In this document: positions 55,634-64,000 of the stretch, piece by piece
Position numbering within the stretch: the first letter of the stretch is position 1
How the letters are laid out: every line of letters begins with the position of its first letter
DNA from: SIAQ01 sp963767835
Lineage (GTDB): Bacteria > Planctomycetota > Planctomycetia > Gemmatales > Gemmataceae
Reading direction: 5' to 3'
NCBI GenBank assembly: GCA_963767835.1
Contig: CAVYFY010000024.1
Coordinates: 186,001-250,000 of the forward strand
Length of the DNA stretch: 64,000 nucleotides
Notes under the pieces: generated by a model
The model's database searches: none
What the model saw: only the letters and a program-made list of their open reading frames with translations
What the model was told of the DNA's origin: nothing
Translations under genes and position numbers: made by a program

Positions 55634-57195
55634 ATGCTGACTTTGACTTTTCTGGCTCTCACCGCTTGTACCATCGGCCAGGCCGAACCCGCTGTCGAAG
55701 CCGACATCGTTCTGCGCGGCGCCACCCTATATGACGGCACCGACCAACCCGGCAAGGTCGGCGATGTCGCGATCAAGAACGATCGGATCGTCGCGGTTGG
55801 CAAGTTCGCCGTCAAGGGGTCGCCGCGCGTCATCAATTGCGATGGGCTCGTCATCAGCCCCGGGTTCATCGATCTGCACACGCACAGCGATTATGCGCTG
55901 CAAGAGAAGAAGACCAACGCCAACTACAACTATCAGACGCAAGGCGTCACCACCGTCATCACCGGCAATTGCGGCTCGGGGCCGGTCGATGTCGCGGCGT
56001 ATTTCGCCAAGATGGAAAAGCTCGGCATCGGCACCAATGTCATCCATCAGGTGCCGCACAACGACGTGCGCATGAAGGTCATGGGGAACGCCAACCGCGA
56101 GCCGACGGCCATGGAATTGCGCATGATGGAGGACCTCGTGGACCAGGGGATGAAGGACGGCGCTTGGGGATTGGCGACCGGGCTCATCTACAATCCCGGA
56201 ACCTATGCGAAGACGGATGAAATCATCGCCCTGGCCAAGATCGCGGCCCATCACAAGGGCTTCTATGCGAGCCATATCCGCGACGAGAGCAGCGGGGTTT
56301 TGATTGCCATCGAGGAGGTCTTGGAAATCGCACGCCGGGCCGGCATTCGCGTCCACATCTCGCACATCAAGGTGTCGGGCCGCGGCGCCTGGGCAAGGCG
56401 CCCGATGTCATTGCCGCGATCCGCAAGGCACGCAAGGACGGCATCGAGGTCAGCGCCGATCAGTATCCGTATACCGCGAGCAGCACCTCGCTCTCCGCCA
56501 CGTTCATTCCCGCCAAGTACCGCGAAGGATCGGCCAAGGAGATGATCGCCCGGCTTGATGACGCTGAGATCGGGCCGAAGATGAAGAAGGCGATCGAGCA
56601 GAATATCAAGGGGCACCAGGGCGGCAAGTCGATCCGCATCGCCCGCTATGTCAAGAACGCCGATTGGCAAGGAAAGGACCTGGCCGCGATTGCCGAGCTC
56701 GAGAAAAAGACGCCGCTCGAGATCGTCATGGACATCACGCGCAACGGCGGCGCTCAGGTCGTTATCTTCAGCATGAACGACGACGACGTGCGGCTATTCA
56801 TGAAGGAACCGTGGGTGGCGACGGCGTCGGATGGAAGCGCGATGCTGCCGGGCAAGACGGCGCCGCACCCGCGCAGCTATGGGACTTTTCCGCGCAAGAT
56901 CGGACGCTACGGGATTCAGGATGAGGATATTTCCTTGCAGCAAGCGATCCGCAGCTCCAGCGGCCTGCCAGCGGACATCTTGAAATTGCCGGAACGCGGC
57001 TACCTGAAAGTCGGCTACTACGCGGACATTGTCGTCTTCGATCCGAAGACGTTCCGCGACAAGGCGACGTACGATTCGCCGCACCAATACGCCAGTGGCG
57101 TGCGATATCTATTCGTAAATGGGCGGTTGACGATCGATGACGGCAAGGCAACCGATGCGCTCGCGGGGCGGGTGTTGCGGCACGGGGCAAAGTGA
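55634..57195 (+). CDS. N-acyl-D-amino-acid deacylase (D-aminoacylase) (apparent -1 frameshift)
   Basis: About 520 aa. The amidohydrolase core is complete: GFIDLHTHSD, GNCGSG (metal-bridging Cys), ASHIRDE, ISHIK and ATASDGS. It removes the acyl group from N-acyl-D-amino acids. A hydrophobic N-terminus may be a signal peptide (MLTLTFLALTACTIG). One G is missing in the G3 run at 56391-56393; corrected, the frame reads GAWGKAPDVIAAIRKARKDG. GAGGAT lies before the ATG at 55634. Confidence 0.88.
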
Positions 57196-57204
57196 AATAA
57201 ACGG

Positions 57205-57242
57205 CGTTTAGCGTTCGCAGGGTTCTCTGCGAACGCTAAACG
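57205..57242. repeat. Inverted repeat, GTTTAGCG family, copy 5
   Basis: Perfect 16-bp arms CGTTTAGCGTTCGCAG / complement (57205-57220 and 57227-57242). It begins 10 nt after the D-aminoacylase stop and lies 11 nt from the convergent rpsI stop. Confidence 0.9.
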
Positions 57243-57252
57243 GGGAAGAGAA

Positions 57253-57705
57253 TTACCGTTTTGAGAACTGAAAGCTGCGGCGAGCGCCTTTGCGGCCATA
57301 TTTCTTGCGTTCCTTCATGCGGCCATCGCGCGTGAGGTAGCCGGAATCTTTGAGTTTTTTGATCATGCCGCCGGCGGGGCTTTCGGCGCCTTGGGCGTCG
57401 TTTTTGGCTGCTTCGTCGAACATGTGGATGAGGGCGCGAGCCATTCCCTGGCAGATGGCGCCGGACTGACCGGTGATGCCGCCGCCGTTGACGCGGATTT
57501 TCGCATCGAGCTTGCCTGCCATATCGGTCAGCTTGAGCGGGCCGGTCACGGCGTTCTTGTCTTTTTCCTCGGTAAAATAGCCTTCGAGAGGCCGATCGTT
57601 GATGAGGATCTTGCCGGTGCCGTCGGCGAGGCGAATGCGGGCGACGGAGGTTTTGCGGCGCCCGGTGCCGAGGTAGGTTTTCTTTTTCGCTGTGGATTCC
57701 GCCAC
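57253..57705 (-). CDS. rpsI: 30S ribosomal protein S9
   Basis: 150 aa. YLGTGRRKTSVARIRL, NGGGITGQSGAICQGMARAL and the C-terminal RKKYGRKGARRSFQFSKR are the S9 core. It binds 16S rRNA near the P site. The gene is downstream of rplM in the conserved L13-S9 operon, with 57 bp between them containing a small hairpin (CCAGGAACGC...CCTGG). Confidence 0.96.
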   Translation of the reverse strand: MAESTAKKKTYLGTGRRKTSVARIRLADGTGKILINDRPLEGYFTEEKDKNAVTGPLKLTDMAGKLDAKIRVNGGGITGQSGAICQGMARALIHMFDEAAKNDAQGAESPAGGMIKKLKDSGYLTRDGRMKERKKYGRKGARRSFQFSKR

Positions 57706-57762
57706 GAGAGTTTCTCCGGGTTCAAACCCCCAGGAACGCTGCGCCGATCCTGGGGCTTGGGG

Positions 57763-58212
57763 TCAAACGGGTTTGAATTCCTTGGGTTGCTGGGCCTGGT
57801 GCGGGTGTTGCGGGCCCTTGTAAATCTTAATCTTCGTCATCTGGGCGCGGCCGAGGCGAGTGCGCGGCACCATGCGCTTGATGGCCGAGATCAAAATCCG
57901 CTCGGGATGCTTGTCGATCAGGTCCGAAGCGTTGACGATTTTTTGGCCGCCGGGATAGTGCGAATACGATTGATACGTCTTCTGCTCCAGCTTGCGGCCT
58001 GTGAATTTCACCTTGTCGGCGTTGACGATGATGACGAAATCGCCGGTGTCCTGGTGCGGCGTAAATTGCGGCTTGTGTTTGCCGCGAATGATCGTGGCGA
58101 CGGTCGCCGCGAGTCGGCCGACAACCTGATCGGTCGCGTCGATCACCCACCATTGCTGCGAAAAATTGATCGGCTTTTCGTCCTTGTCGGTCTTGGCCAT
58201 GTAGCTTGACAT
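57763..58212 (-). CDS. rplM: 50S ribosomal protein L13
   Basis: 149 aa. WWVIDATDQVVGRLAATVATIIRGK, PQFTPHQDTGDFVIIVNADKVKFTG and HYPGGQKIVNASDL match L13, an early-assembly 23S rRNA-binding protein. It is first in the L13-S9 operon. An in-frame ATG at 58200 would shorten it by four residues. Confidence 0.96.
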   Translation of the reverse strand: MSSYMAKTDKDEKPINFSQQWWVIDATDQVVGRLAATVATIIRGKHKPQFTPHQDTGDFVIIVNADKVKFTGRKLEQKTYQSYSHYPGGQKIVNASDLIDKHPERILISAIKRMVPRTRLGRAQMTKIKIYKGPQHPHQAQQPKEFKPV

Positions 58213-58325
58213 TGTTCGGTCTCAAATCTCGATTCGATGCCGTATTGGAAATATATAGGATAGAGAGGAGCATTTGAACGTCAAGTGCCGCGATGAAATT
58301 GCGTCCGAGCGATATGGAGCCGTTC

Positions 58326-58955
58326 ATGAGTACCGCCGCGCCCGTACTTCCGCCGGAAAAACGTGCCGCCTTGATGCTGCCTCCCGGCAGCGTGCGTGCG
58401 ATTCACGTTTTGGGAATCGTCGGCCTCATTTGCGCAATCATTCTTTTGCCAAACAGCAAGACAATACCACCGTACCTGATCTACCTTCTGTTCATCTTGC
58501 TCGGGCATTACTTCGCGGCCCACGGCGTCAGCATCGCCACCCGCGATGATCCGGCGCCGTCGCCGTTGTTCCTGCCCGGCGGCACGGTGCGCCTGCTGAT
58601 TATTCTGGCTCTGTGCGGTTGCATAGGCTACAGGCTTTATTACGACGAGGCGGGCTTGAAGGAGCAATTCGCGGAGTCGCTCAGAGATCTGCAACAACAA
58701 CCATTTTTGCCGCTGGCGATTCTGGGTGGCTTTTTCCTGGGTGTGATCCTGCAAGCCATCATTCGCCAATTCAACAAGCCGGGTTGGTGGAACGACATCG
58801 AAGCCTGGTTCTCACTCATCGCCCTGATCGGCCTGGGAATCGCGGGCCTGATCCACCTGATCATCGAGCCGAGCACGGACGTCAAGGTGATGTTGCCGAC
58901 TTTCAGCGCGATCCTCGGTGGAATTATCGCGTTTTACTTCGGCGAGAGGTCATGA
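58326..58955 (+). CDS. Multipass membrane protein of unknown function
   Basis: 209 aa from the ATG at 58326, where GGAG lies 9 nt upstream; an upstream ATG at 58293 would add 11 residues. About five hydrophobic helices (HVLGIVGLICAIILL, YLIYLLFILLGHYF, RLLIILALCGCIGY, LAILGGFFLGVILQAII and IALIGLGIAGLIHLII) end in IAFYFGERS. It is divergent from rplM and stands alone. No family recognised. Confidence 0.6.
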   Translation: MSTAAPVLPPEKRAALMLPPGSVRAIHVLGIVGLICAIILLPNSKTIPPYLIYLLFILLGHYFAAHGVSIATRDDPAPSPLFLPGGTVRLLIILALCGCIGYRLYYDEAGLKEQFAESLRDLQQQPFLPLAILGGFFLGVILQAIIRQFNKPGWWNDIEAWFSLIALIGLGIAGLIHLIIEPSTDVKVMLPTFSAILGGIIAFYFGERS

Positions 58956-59038
58956 GGATAGAGGATGAAAGCACAGGCGGGGCGAAGTTGATCTGCCAAG
59001 GTTGGAGGGCCCCGCCTGCGATTGATTTCATGAGATGA

Positions 59039-59269
59039 TTACATGTTGCCGGCGCCTGTCGGAGGTCCGCCGCCGCTGGTCTTTTCGCGGGCCTTGCGTG
59101 CGGCTTTTTCTTTCCGCAACCGCGCCCGCCGCCGCAATTCACTTGGCTTCTCATAATGCTGATGGGCCCGCAACTCTTTCTGCATGCCGCTCCGCTCGAT
59201 CAGCTTCTTGAACCGGCGCAAGGCCAGTCCGATTGGTTCTTTGTCATGAACACGCATCCGCAAGCTCAT
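59039..59269 (-). CDS. rpsU: 30S ribosomal protein S21
   Basis: 76 aa from the ATG at 59269, preceded by GGAGG. MRVHDKEPIGLALRRFKKLIERSG and a long Arg/Lys-rich tail (LRRRARLRKEKAARKAR) match S21, which helps 30S initiation and mRNA start selection. It is free-standing, without dnaG or rpoD beside it. Confidence 0.92.
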   Translation of the reverse strand: MSLRMRVHDKEPIGLALRRFKKLIERSGMQKELRAHQHYEKPSELRRRARLRKEKAARKAREKTSGGGPPTGAGNM

Positions 59270-59398
59270 TCGTCCTCCATTCAGAAGCGCGATTCCGCGG
59301 AATCGCCAAGGGTGATGGGTTATCATGGACCGCAACCGTCCAATATACGACGAACGCGGAGAAATGGATAGGGGGATTTTTTTTCGGCGCGGCGCGAT

Positions 59399-59448
59399 AA
59401 AAAAAAAGGCCGCGTTCAGGCCTCGCAAGCGAGCCCGAAAACGCGGCC
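59399..59448 (-). terminator. Rho-independent terminator of the TIGR03000 gene
   Basis: On the minus strand GGCCGCGTT/AACGCGGCC arms are followed by T9. It lies about 20 nt after the stop at 59468. Confidence 0.85.
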
Positions 59449-59467
59449 TCAATCGGCATCAAAAAGG

Positions 59468-60184
59468 TCAGTTGTTCCCGCGCACCGTCTGCGTTCCCGA
59501 CGGGCGCAGATTCGGGAAATTGACGGCAACGTCATCGCCGGAGCGGATGATGACGCGGCGCTGTTCGCTTTGAACGGCGCCTTGACGCTCCACTTCAATG
59601 CGGATGTCGTAGAAATAAATCTCGCCGACCGCCAGGGCCGGAGTCTGGAAAACGTTCGTGCCCGCAGCAGCGTTGATGTGCCGGCCGTCCACGAAGAGCT
59701 TGCCGCCAGTGGGAATCTCGATGTGGAGTTTGGCGCGAACCTGCCCGTCACTGGCCTTTTTCTGGTCGTCCTTTTTCTTTTCGATGGGCGGAGGGACGAC
59801 TTCCGGTTTGCCCTTGTCAACGGGGGCCGGATTGGGGTTGATGATCACGGGCGGCGCGGGCGGAATTGGCAGCGGCAGGCCGTAGCAGGAATAGCCGCCG
59901 TAGCAACCGTAGCAACCGGTGCAGCCGCCCAGGTAATACGGATCGCCGGCATAGATTCCCCAGCCGCCGTAGCAACCGCCGTGATAGCCGTAGCAACCGC
60001 CGGCAAAACCATAGCCCGGAGCGAAGCAGCCGCTGCAGCCGCCGCAACCGTAACAGCCGTAGCCGGCGTAGCCCGCATAGCAGCCATATCCGGCATAACC
60101 GGAGCAACCGCAACAGCCGTGGCGGCCCCAGCCCGGCTCCGCCGCCGTCGTCACCATCGCCGCCATGAGCACAACACTGTACAT
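59468..60184 (-). CDS. Secreted Gly/Tyr/Cys-rich protein with TIGR03000 domain
   Basis: 238 aa from the ATG at 60184, preceded by GGGAGG. A short hydrophobic start (VVLMAAMVTTAA) is followed by about 90 residues of Gly, Tyr and Cys in CxGxxG-type repeats (GCCGCSGYAGYGCYAGYAG), a Pro-rich hinge, and a C-terminal TIGR03000 domain (KLHIEIPTGGKLFVDGRHI...FYDIRIEVER). TIGR03000 is a planctomycete domain found on secreted proteins of unknown function. The repeat region could cross-link or bind metal at the cell surface (inference). Confidence 0.88.
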   Translation of the reverse strand: MYSVVLMAAMVTTAAEPGWGRHGCCGCSGYAGYGCYAGYAGYGCYGCGGCSGCFAPGYGFAGGCYGYHGGCYGGWGIYAGDPYYLGGCTGCYGCYGGYSCYGLPLPIPPAPPVIINPNPAPVDKGKPEVVPPPIEKKKDDQKKASDGQVRAKLHIEIPTGGKLFVDGRHINAAAGTNVFQTPALAVGEIYFYDIRIEVERQGAVQSEQRRVIIRSGDDVAVNFPNLRPSGTQTVRGNN

Positions 60185-60434
60185 ACTAATTTCCTCCCAA
60201 TTCGGTCCCCGTGGAGACTGACGAAAAATCGTTTTTGCAATGCCCACTGCGCCAGATAGGCAATCTAGGGTAAATGGTAAAATTGTTCTGGGGCAATGTC
60301 AACCAATTTGCCAAAATTTGCGCAAAGGATTCATTCGACGCGATCGTTGCAATCGGAAGGAGCGCCAAGATTGATCGTGTGCCGGGCCAACAAGCGCCTT
60401 TTCAGGCCCGCAGCGGTCTGCTAATCTGAATGGC

Positions 60435-60734
60435 ATGGCCCAGACTTTCCGAGCCGTCGATCCGCGCACGATGCATGTAACTTCGCAGCGGCCGGCAGGC
60501 GCCGACCCGACTAAGCTGATTCGGCAGATTAGCCAGTTCGGGATGTCGAGCGACGGGATGCCGCCGCCTTGGGTCTATGAGGGGACGAATGGAGAATTGG
60601 TGATATTCAATGGCGTAACGCGCGCTACTCGGATCGCCAAGCTTGCTCCGGGAAAACTCATTCGTGTCGAAGTCGTCGGAAAGATTCGGAAAGCGTTTGC
60701 CTCGCTTCCAACCATAGGAGATTTGTTGCCATGA
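60435..60734 (+). CDS. Small ParB/sulfiredoxin-fold-like protein, second copy of the module
   Basis: 99 aa, paralogous to the 5699-5998 product throughout, with the same GMPPP, NGELVIFNGVTRATR and LPTIGDLLP landmarks. The TGA overlaps the next ATG by four bases. No membrane segment. Two copies with identical layout in a 64-kb window suggest a repeated module in this genome. Confidence 0.7.
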   Translation: MAQTFRAVDPRTMHVTSQRPAGADPTKLIRQISQFGMSSDGMPPPWVYEGTNGELVIFNGVTRATRIAKLAPGKLIRVEVVGKIRKAFASLPTIGDLLP

Positions 60735-60949
60735 TCGAACCCACTCGTCAAGAAATCCTCAACCGCCTGGCGCGGCTGAGTGAACTCGCTCCCGACATGC
60801 GATTCGGCCAATTGATTGCAAATCTCGCGTTCATGGCAGCCGGGCCCTGGGACCAGACACTCTGGGATCTGGACGACGACAAGTTGATTAGCGCGATCCG
60901 CCAAATGGAAGTAGACCTGTCTCAACGGGAATCCTCGCTGGCGAGGTAG
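60731..60949 (+). CDS. Small helical partner protein, second copy of the module
   Basis: 72 aa. LARLSELAPDMRFGQLIANLAFMA and WDLDDDKLISAIRQME align with the 5995-6219 product. It is coupled to the ParB-like gene by ATGA. The C-terminus is polar. Function unknown; conservation of the pair is the only clue. Confidence 0.7.
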   Translation: MIEPTRQEILNRLARLSELAPDMRFGQLIANLAFMAAGPWDQTLWDLDDDKLISAIRQMEVDLSQRESSLAR

Positions 60950-60974
60950 AGAATGAATCCTATTTGAATTTAGA

Positions 60975-63900
60975 TTACTCCAGCCGCACCAGCAAATCGC
61001 CCGATTCCACCTGCATCTGCGAGCGCACCAGAATCTCCGCGACCTTGCTGGCGCGCTCCGCGTACACCGTCGTCTCCATCTTCATCGCTTCGAGCGTCAC
61101 CAGCTTTCGGCCCGCCGTCACCTCTTCGCCCGGCACCACATCGACGCGCACCACCAGGCCCGGCATCGGGGCGCCGATGTGCTTGGCGTTGCCTGGCTCC
61201 GCTTTCGGATGCGTTTCCACTTCCCCCGCCAAAGCCTTGTCCACCACCGACACCTCGCGCGGTTGGCCGTTCAGCTCGAAGAACACCAAGCGGCGGCCAT
61301 CCAGATGGGCGTCGCCGATCGTCAGGAATTTCACAATCAGCGTCTTGCCCGGCTCGATGTCGGCGCTGATCTCGTCCCCCTTTTCCATGCCGTAGAAGAA
61401 GACCGGCGTCGGCAGCACGCTGATGTCGGAGTAGGCGGCCTGATGCGTCAAAAATTCGCCGAAGACGCGCGGATATAAAAGATGCGTCACCACCTCGCGA
61501 TCGCTGATTGGCCGCTTCCACTGAGCTTCGAGTTGTTGCCTGGCCGCTTCCACTTCGGCGGGCGGCAAGCTGGCGCCGGGGCGCGTCGTTATCGCTTTGC
61601 GGCCCTTGAGCACGCGCTTTTGCAGTTTCTTGGGAAACCCACCGACTGGTTGGCCGAGCTTCCCCTCGAAAAATTCGGCCACCGATTCGGGGAATGCCAA
61701 CTCGCGTTTGCCATCGACCACTTCTTCCGGCGTCAAATTGTTGGCGACCATGAAGAGGGCCATGTCGCCGACCACTTTCGATGTCGGCGTCACCTTGATG
61801 ATGTCGCCGAAGATGCGATTGACCTCCGCGTACATGCGGCAACAATCGGCCCAGCGCGATTCAATGCCCATCGCCTGCGCCTGCTGATACAGATTGGAGT
61901 ACTGCCCGCCTGGCATTTCGTGCCGATAGACCTCGGCACTCGGCGCCAACTGGCCCGACTCGAACGGCAGATAGAAGCGGCGCACGCCATTCCAGTATTC
62001 GGCGGTCTCGTGCAGCGTGCCAAAATCCATGCCGGTGTCGCGCTTGCTGAAACGCAGGCACTCGACCAGCGTGTTGAGGTTCGCCTGGCTCGTCATTCCC
62101 GAAAGCGGGCCGAACGCGGCATCGACGATATCGACCTCTTCGTTGGCCGCCAACAACAGCGACGCGAGCTGCCCGCCGGCGGAATCGTGCGTGTGAAAGT
62201 GGATCGGAATGCCGACCTCCGCCTTGAGTGCCCGAACCAGCTTCTGGGCGGCGAACGGCTTGCACAGCCCGGCCATGTCTTTGATGCCGAGGATGGTGGC
62301 GCCGAGCTTTTCGAATTGCTTGGCCAGATCGACGTAGTATTTGAGCGTGTATTTATCGCGGCGATCGTCGAGGATGTCGCCGGTATAGCAAAGGGCCGGC
62401 TCACAGATTTTGCCTTCCTTGAGAACGCATTCGATGGCGAGGTGGAGATTCGGCAACCAGTTGAGCGCGTCGAAAATGCGGAAAACGTCGATGCCTGCCT
62501 GGGCCGATTCGTGGATGAAGAGCTTGACGACGTTATCGGGATAATTGGAGTAGCCGACGGCATTGTTCGCCCGCAGCAGCATCTGGAAGAGGATGTTCGG
62601 GATCTTGTCGCGCAGGTCGGCGAGCCGCTGCCAGGGATCTTCTTTGAGAAAACGCATTGATGTATCGAAAGTGGCGCCGCCCCACATTTCGAGCGAGAAG
62701 AAATCGGCGTGTCGGGCGGCATACACCGGCGCGATCTCCAGCATGTCATGAGTGCGCATGCGCGTGGCCAACAGCGATTGATGGGCGTCGCGCATGGTCG
62801 TGTCGGTCAGCAGCAATTTCTTTTGCTTCTTGACCCATTCCGCAACGCCGGCCGGCCCGTCCCTAAGAAGAATCTGCCGCGTGCCGTGGGGGACACTCCC
62901 CTCTCCCTCTGTTCTCAGCGGGAGAGGGGCGGGGGGCGAGGGGGAGGAGTGTCGCACGTCTGAAACACTTGCCACTTGATTCGGTGTTCGCTGAACCCCC
63001 TCACCCCCGGCCCATCTCCCCCTGAGTACAGGGGGAGATGGGAGAAGAGGTGGAACCGGAATCACGCTGCGGGCGATCGCCTTGCGCTTCTCCGCGGAGA
63101 GATTGCGCACCACCGCTTCATGATGGCCGTTGACGAGCACCTCGGCGATATAGCTCAGTACCTTCGTAGCCCGATCCTTTCGCTCGGGCAAATGGAACAA
63201 CTCCGGCGATTCATCAAGAAAGCGCGTCGTGCAGCCGCCGGCTAAAAACGTCTCATGCAGCACCAGATTCAGCAAGAACGGGATATTCGTCTTGACGCCG
63301 CGCACGCGGAATTCTTGCAAGCAACGCTCCATGCGGCGGGCGGCATCAATAAAGCGCAGCCCATGCGCTGTCACCTTCACCAGCAGCGAATCGTAGAACG
63401 GCGTGATGACCGCCCCCGAGAACGCGGTGCCGGCATCGAGCCGGATCCCCAAACCGCTTGCCGAGCGATAATGGCTGAGCCGGCCATGATCGGGCACGAA
63501 TTTGTTGGCGGGGTCTTCCGTCGTCACCCGGCACTGGATGGCGAAGCCGTGCTGGGCAATCTTCGCCTGATCCCCCAGGCCGATTTCCGGATCGGCAAGC
63601 GACTTCCCGCCGGCGACCAGGATTTGCGACTTGATCAGGTCGTAGCCGGTGATTTCCTCGGTAACGGTGTGCTCGACCTGAATGCGCGGGTTGACTTCGA
63701 TGAAGTAAAATCTGCCGTCGTCAACATCGAAGAGAAATTCGACGGTTCCCGCATTGTCGATCCCGGCGGCGCGGCCGATGGCGAGGGCGGCTTCCCAAAG
63801 CGCTTGCCGCGTGGCGTCGTCGAGGCTGGGGGCCGGCGCCAGCTCGACGACCTTTTGATGGCGGCGCTGCAGCGAGCAATCGCGCTCGAAGAGGTGAACG

Positions 63901-64000
63901 AGGTTGCCGTGCTGATCGCCGATGAGTTGGACCTCGATATGGCGGGCCCGGTGGATGAATTTTTCCAGGAAGACATCGGGGACGCCGAACGCCGTGCCGG
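60975..64000 (-). CDS. pyc: Pyruvate carboxylase (5' end beyond the window) with an in-frame repeat insertion
   Basis: 1008 codons are visible; the start lies beyond the right edge. Visible are part of the biotin carboxylase domain (FEVNPRIQVEHTVTEE in minus reading, HGFAIQCRV), the carboxyltransferase domain (LLTDTTMRDAHQSLLATRMR and AYCYTGDILD-type segments), the PYC tetramerisation region, and the biotin carrier with EAMKME. It makes oxaloacetate from pyruvate and bicarbonate with ATP. Between the biotin carboxylase and carboxyltransferase domains, an in-frame stretch of about 50 residues is coded by two inverted hairpins (62896-63047), giving LRGRWAGGEG and SPSPPAPLPLRTEGEG. Confidence 0.94.
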   Translation of the reverse strand, partial: GTAFGVPDVFLEKFIHRARHIEVQLIGDQHGNLVHLFERDCSLQRRHQKVVELAPAPSLDDATRQALWEAALAIGRAAGIDNAGTVEFLFDVDDGRFYFIEVNPRIQVEHTVTEEITGYDLIKSQILVAGGKSLADPEIGLGDQAKIAQHGFAIQCRVTTEDPANKFVPDHGRLSHYRSASGLGIRLDAGTAFSGAVITPFYDSLLVKVTAHGLRFIDAARRMERCLQEFRVRGVKTNIPFLLNLVLHETFLAGGCTTRFLDESPELFHLPERKDRATKVLSYIAEVLVNGHHEAVVRNLSAEKRKAIARSVIPVPPLLPSPPVLRGRWAGGEGVQRTPNQVASVSDVRHSSPSPPAPLPLRTEGEGSVPHGTRQILLRDGPAGVAEWVKKQKKLLLTDTTMRDAHQSLLATRMRTHDMLEIAPVYAARHADFFSLEMWGGATFDTSMRFLKEDPWQRLADLRDKIPNILFQMLLRANNAVGYSNYPDNVVKLFIHESAQAGIDVFRIFDALNWLPNLHLAIECVLKEGKICEPALCYTGDILDDRRDKYTLKYYVDLAKQFEKLGATILGIKDMAGLCKPFAAQKLVRALKAEVGIPIHFHTHDSAGGQLASLLLAANEEVDIVDAAFGPLSGMTSQANLNTLVECLRFSKRDTGMDFGTLHETAEYWNGVRRFYLPFESGQLAPSAEVYRHEMPGGQYSNLYQQAQAMGIESRWADCCRMYAEVNRIFGDIIKVTPTSKVVGDMALFMVANNLTPEEVVDGKRELAFPESVAEFFEGKLGQPVGGFPKKLQKRVLKGRKAITTRPGASLPPAEVEAARQQLEAQWKRPISDREVVTHLLYPRVFGEFLTHQAAYSDISVLPTPVFFYGMEKGDEISADIEPGKTLIVKFLTIGDAHLDGRRLVFFELNGQPREVSVVDKALAGEVETHPKAEPGNAKHIGAPMPGLVVRVDVVPGEEVTAGRKLVTLEAMKMETTVYAERASKVAEILVRSQMQVESGDLLVRLE
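62896..63047. repeat. Pair of inverted GC-rich hairpins (CCCCCTCACCCCCGGCC family), copy 2, inside pyc
   Basis: Units 62896-62947 and 62996-63047 face each other. CCCCCTCACCCCCGGCC is shared with 36944-37100. The spacer differs between the two copies, so the units and not the whole block are what recurs. Both units read through without a stop in the pyc frame. Confidence 0.85.

Overview
The window looks like a chromosomal stretch of a GC-rich planctomycete, most likely of the Gemmatales/Gemmataceae type. The lineage markers visible are a secreted protein with the planctomycete TIGR03000 domain (59468-60184), a very large PQQ-dehydrogenase-like protein ending in a planctomycete-type heme domain (2688-5489), a PEP-CTERM-like surface protein, SpoVG with an inserted zinc ribbon, an Lgt with an inserted PDZ domain, and many intergenic hairpin repeats. 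No rRNA, tRNA, CRISPR array, transposase or prophage gene was seen, so this is ordinary chromosome with housekeeping islands among accessory genes.

Layout. 1-5.5 kb: FHA membrane protein (cut by the left edge), AarF/UbiB kinase, heme/propeller protein. 5.7-9.8 kb: a two-gene module (ParB-like fold + small helical protein), proline racemase family enzyme, SEC-C/TPR protein, zinc-ribbon membrane protein. 9.8-17.7 kb: decayed dehydrogenase tail, DUF2283/toxin-like pair, D-2-hydroxyacid dehydrogenase, secreted proteins, nucleotidyltransferase-fold protein, YhaM-like exonuclease, thioredoxin reductase. 17.8-25.5 kb: PEP-CTERM-like polyQ protein, a 33-aa basic ORF, prolyl oligopeptidase, HlyD-type adaptor, anchored proteins. 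25.8-33.2 kb: clpX, methyltransferase, HpcH/HpaI aldolase operon, broken moxR, lgt, dapA. 33.4-41.2 kb: ParDE, ROK kinase, Uma2, GbsR-type regulator, a ClpN-ThiD2-ThiE fusion, TolC-like and PhnD-like proteins. 41.3-49 kb: type IIA topoisomerase A and B subunits separated by a MazF-type pair, then ispE-spoVG. 49-57 kb: acyltransferase, DJ-1/PfpI, a beta-lactamase/VanX fusion, HicAB, D-aminoacylase. 57.2-64 kb: rpsI-rplM, rpsU, TIGR03000 protein, a second copy of the two-gene module, and pyruvate carboxylase running off the right edge.

Themes. (1) Two copies of an overlapping small-gene pair (5699-6219 and 60435-60949) are the best candidate for an undescribed system: a ParB/Srx-like small protein translationally coupled to a helical partner. 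(2) A 26-bp motif with a perfect 16-bp palindrome TGTTCCGCGCGGAACA occurs three times between genes, two copies bracketing the phnD-like/topoisomerase A segment; it resembles parS with an altered core. (3) At least five families of dispersed inverted repeats lie mostly 5-20 nt after stop codons, and one family sits inside the pyruvate carboxylase reading frame. (4) Six conserved genes carry single-base indels, most in or beside short G/C runs, and moxR has three; this looks more like uncorrected assembly error than gene decay, so those genes are annotated across the shift.
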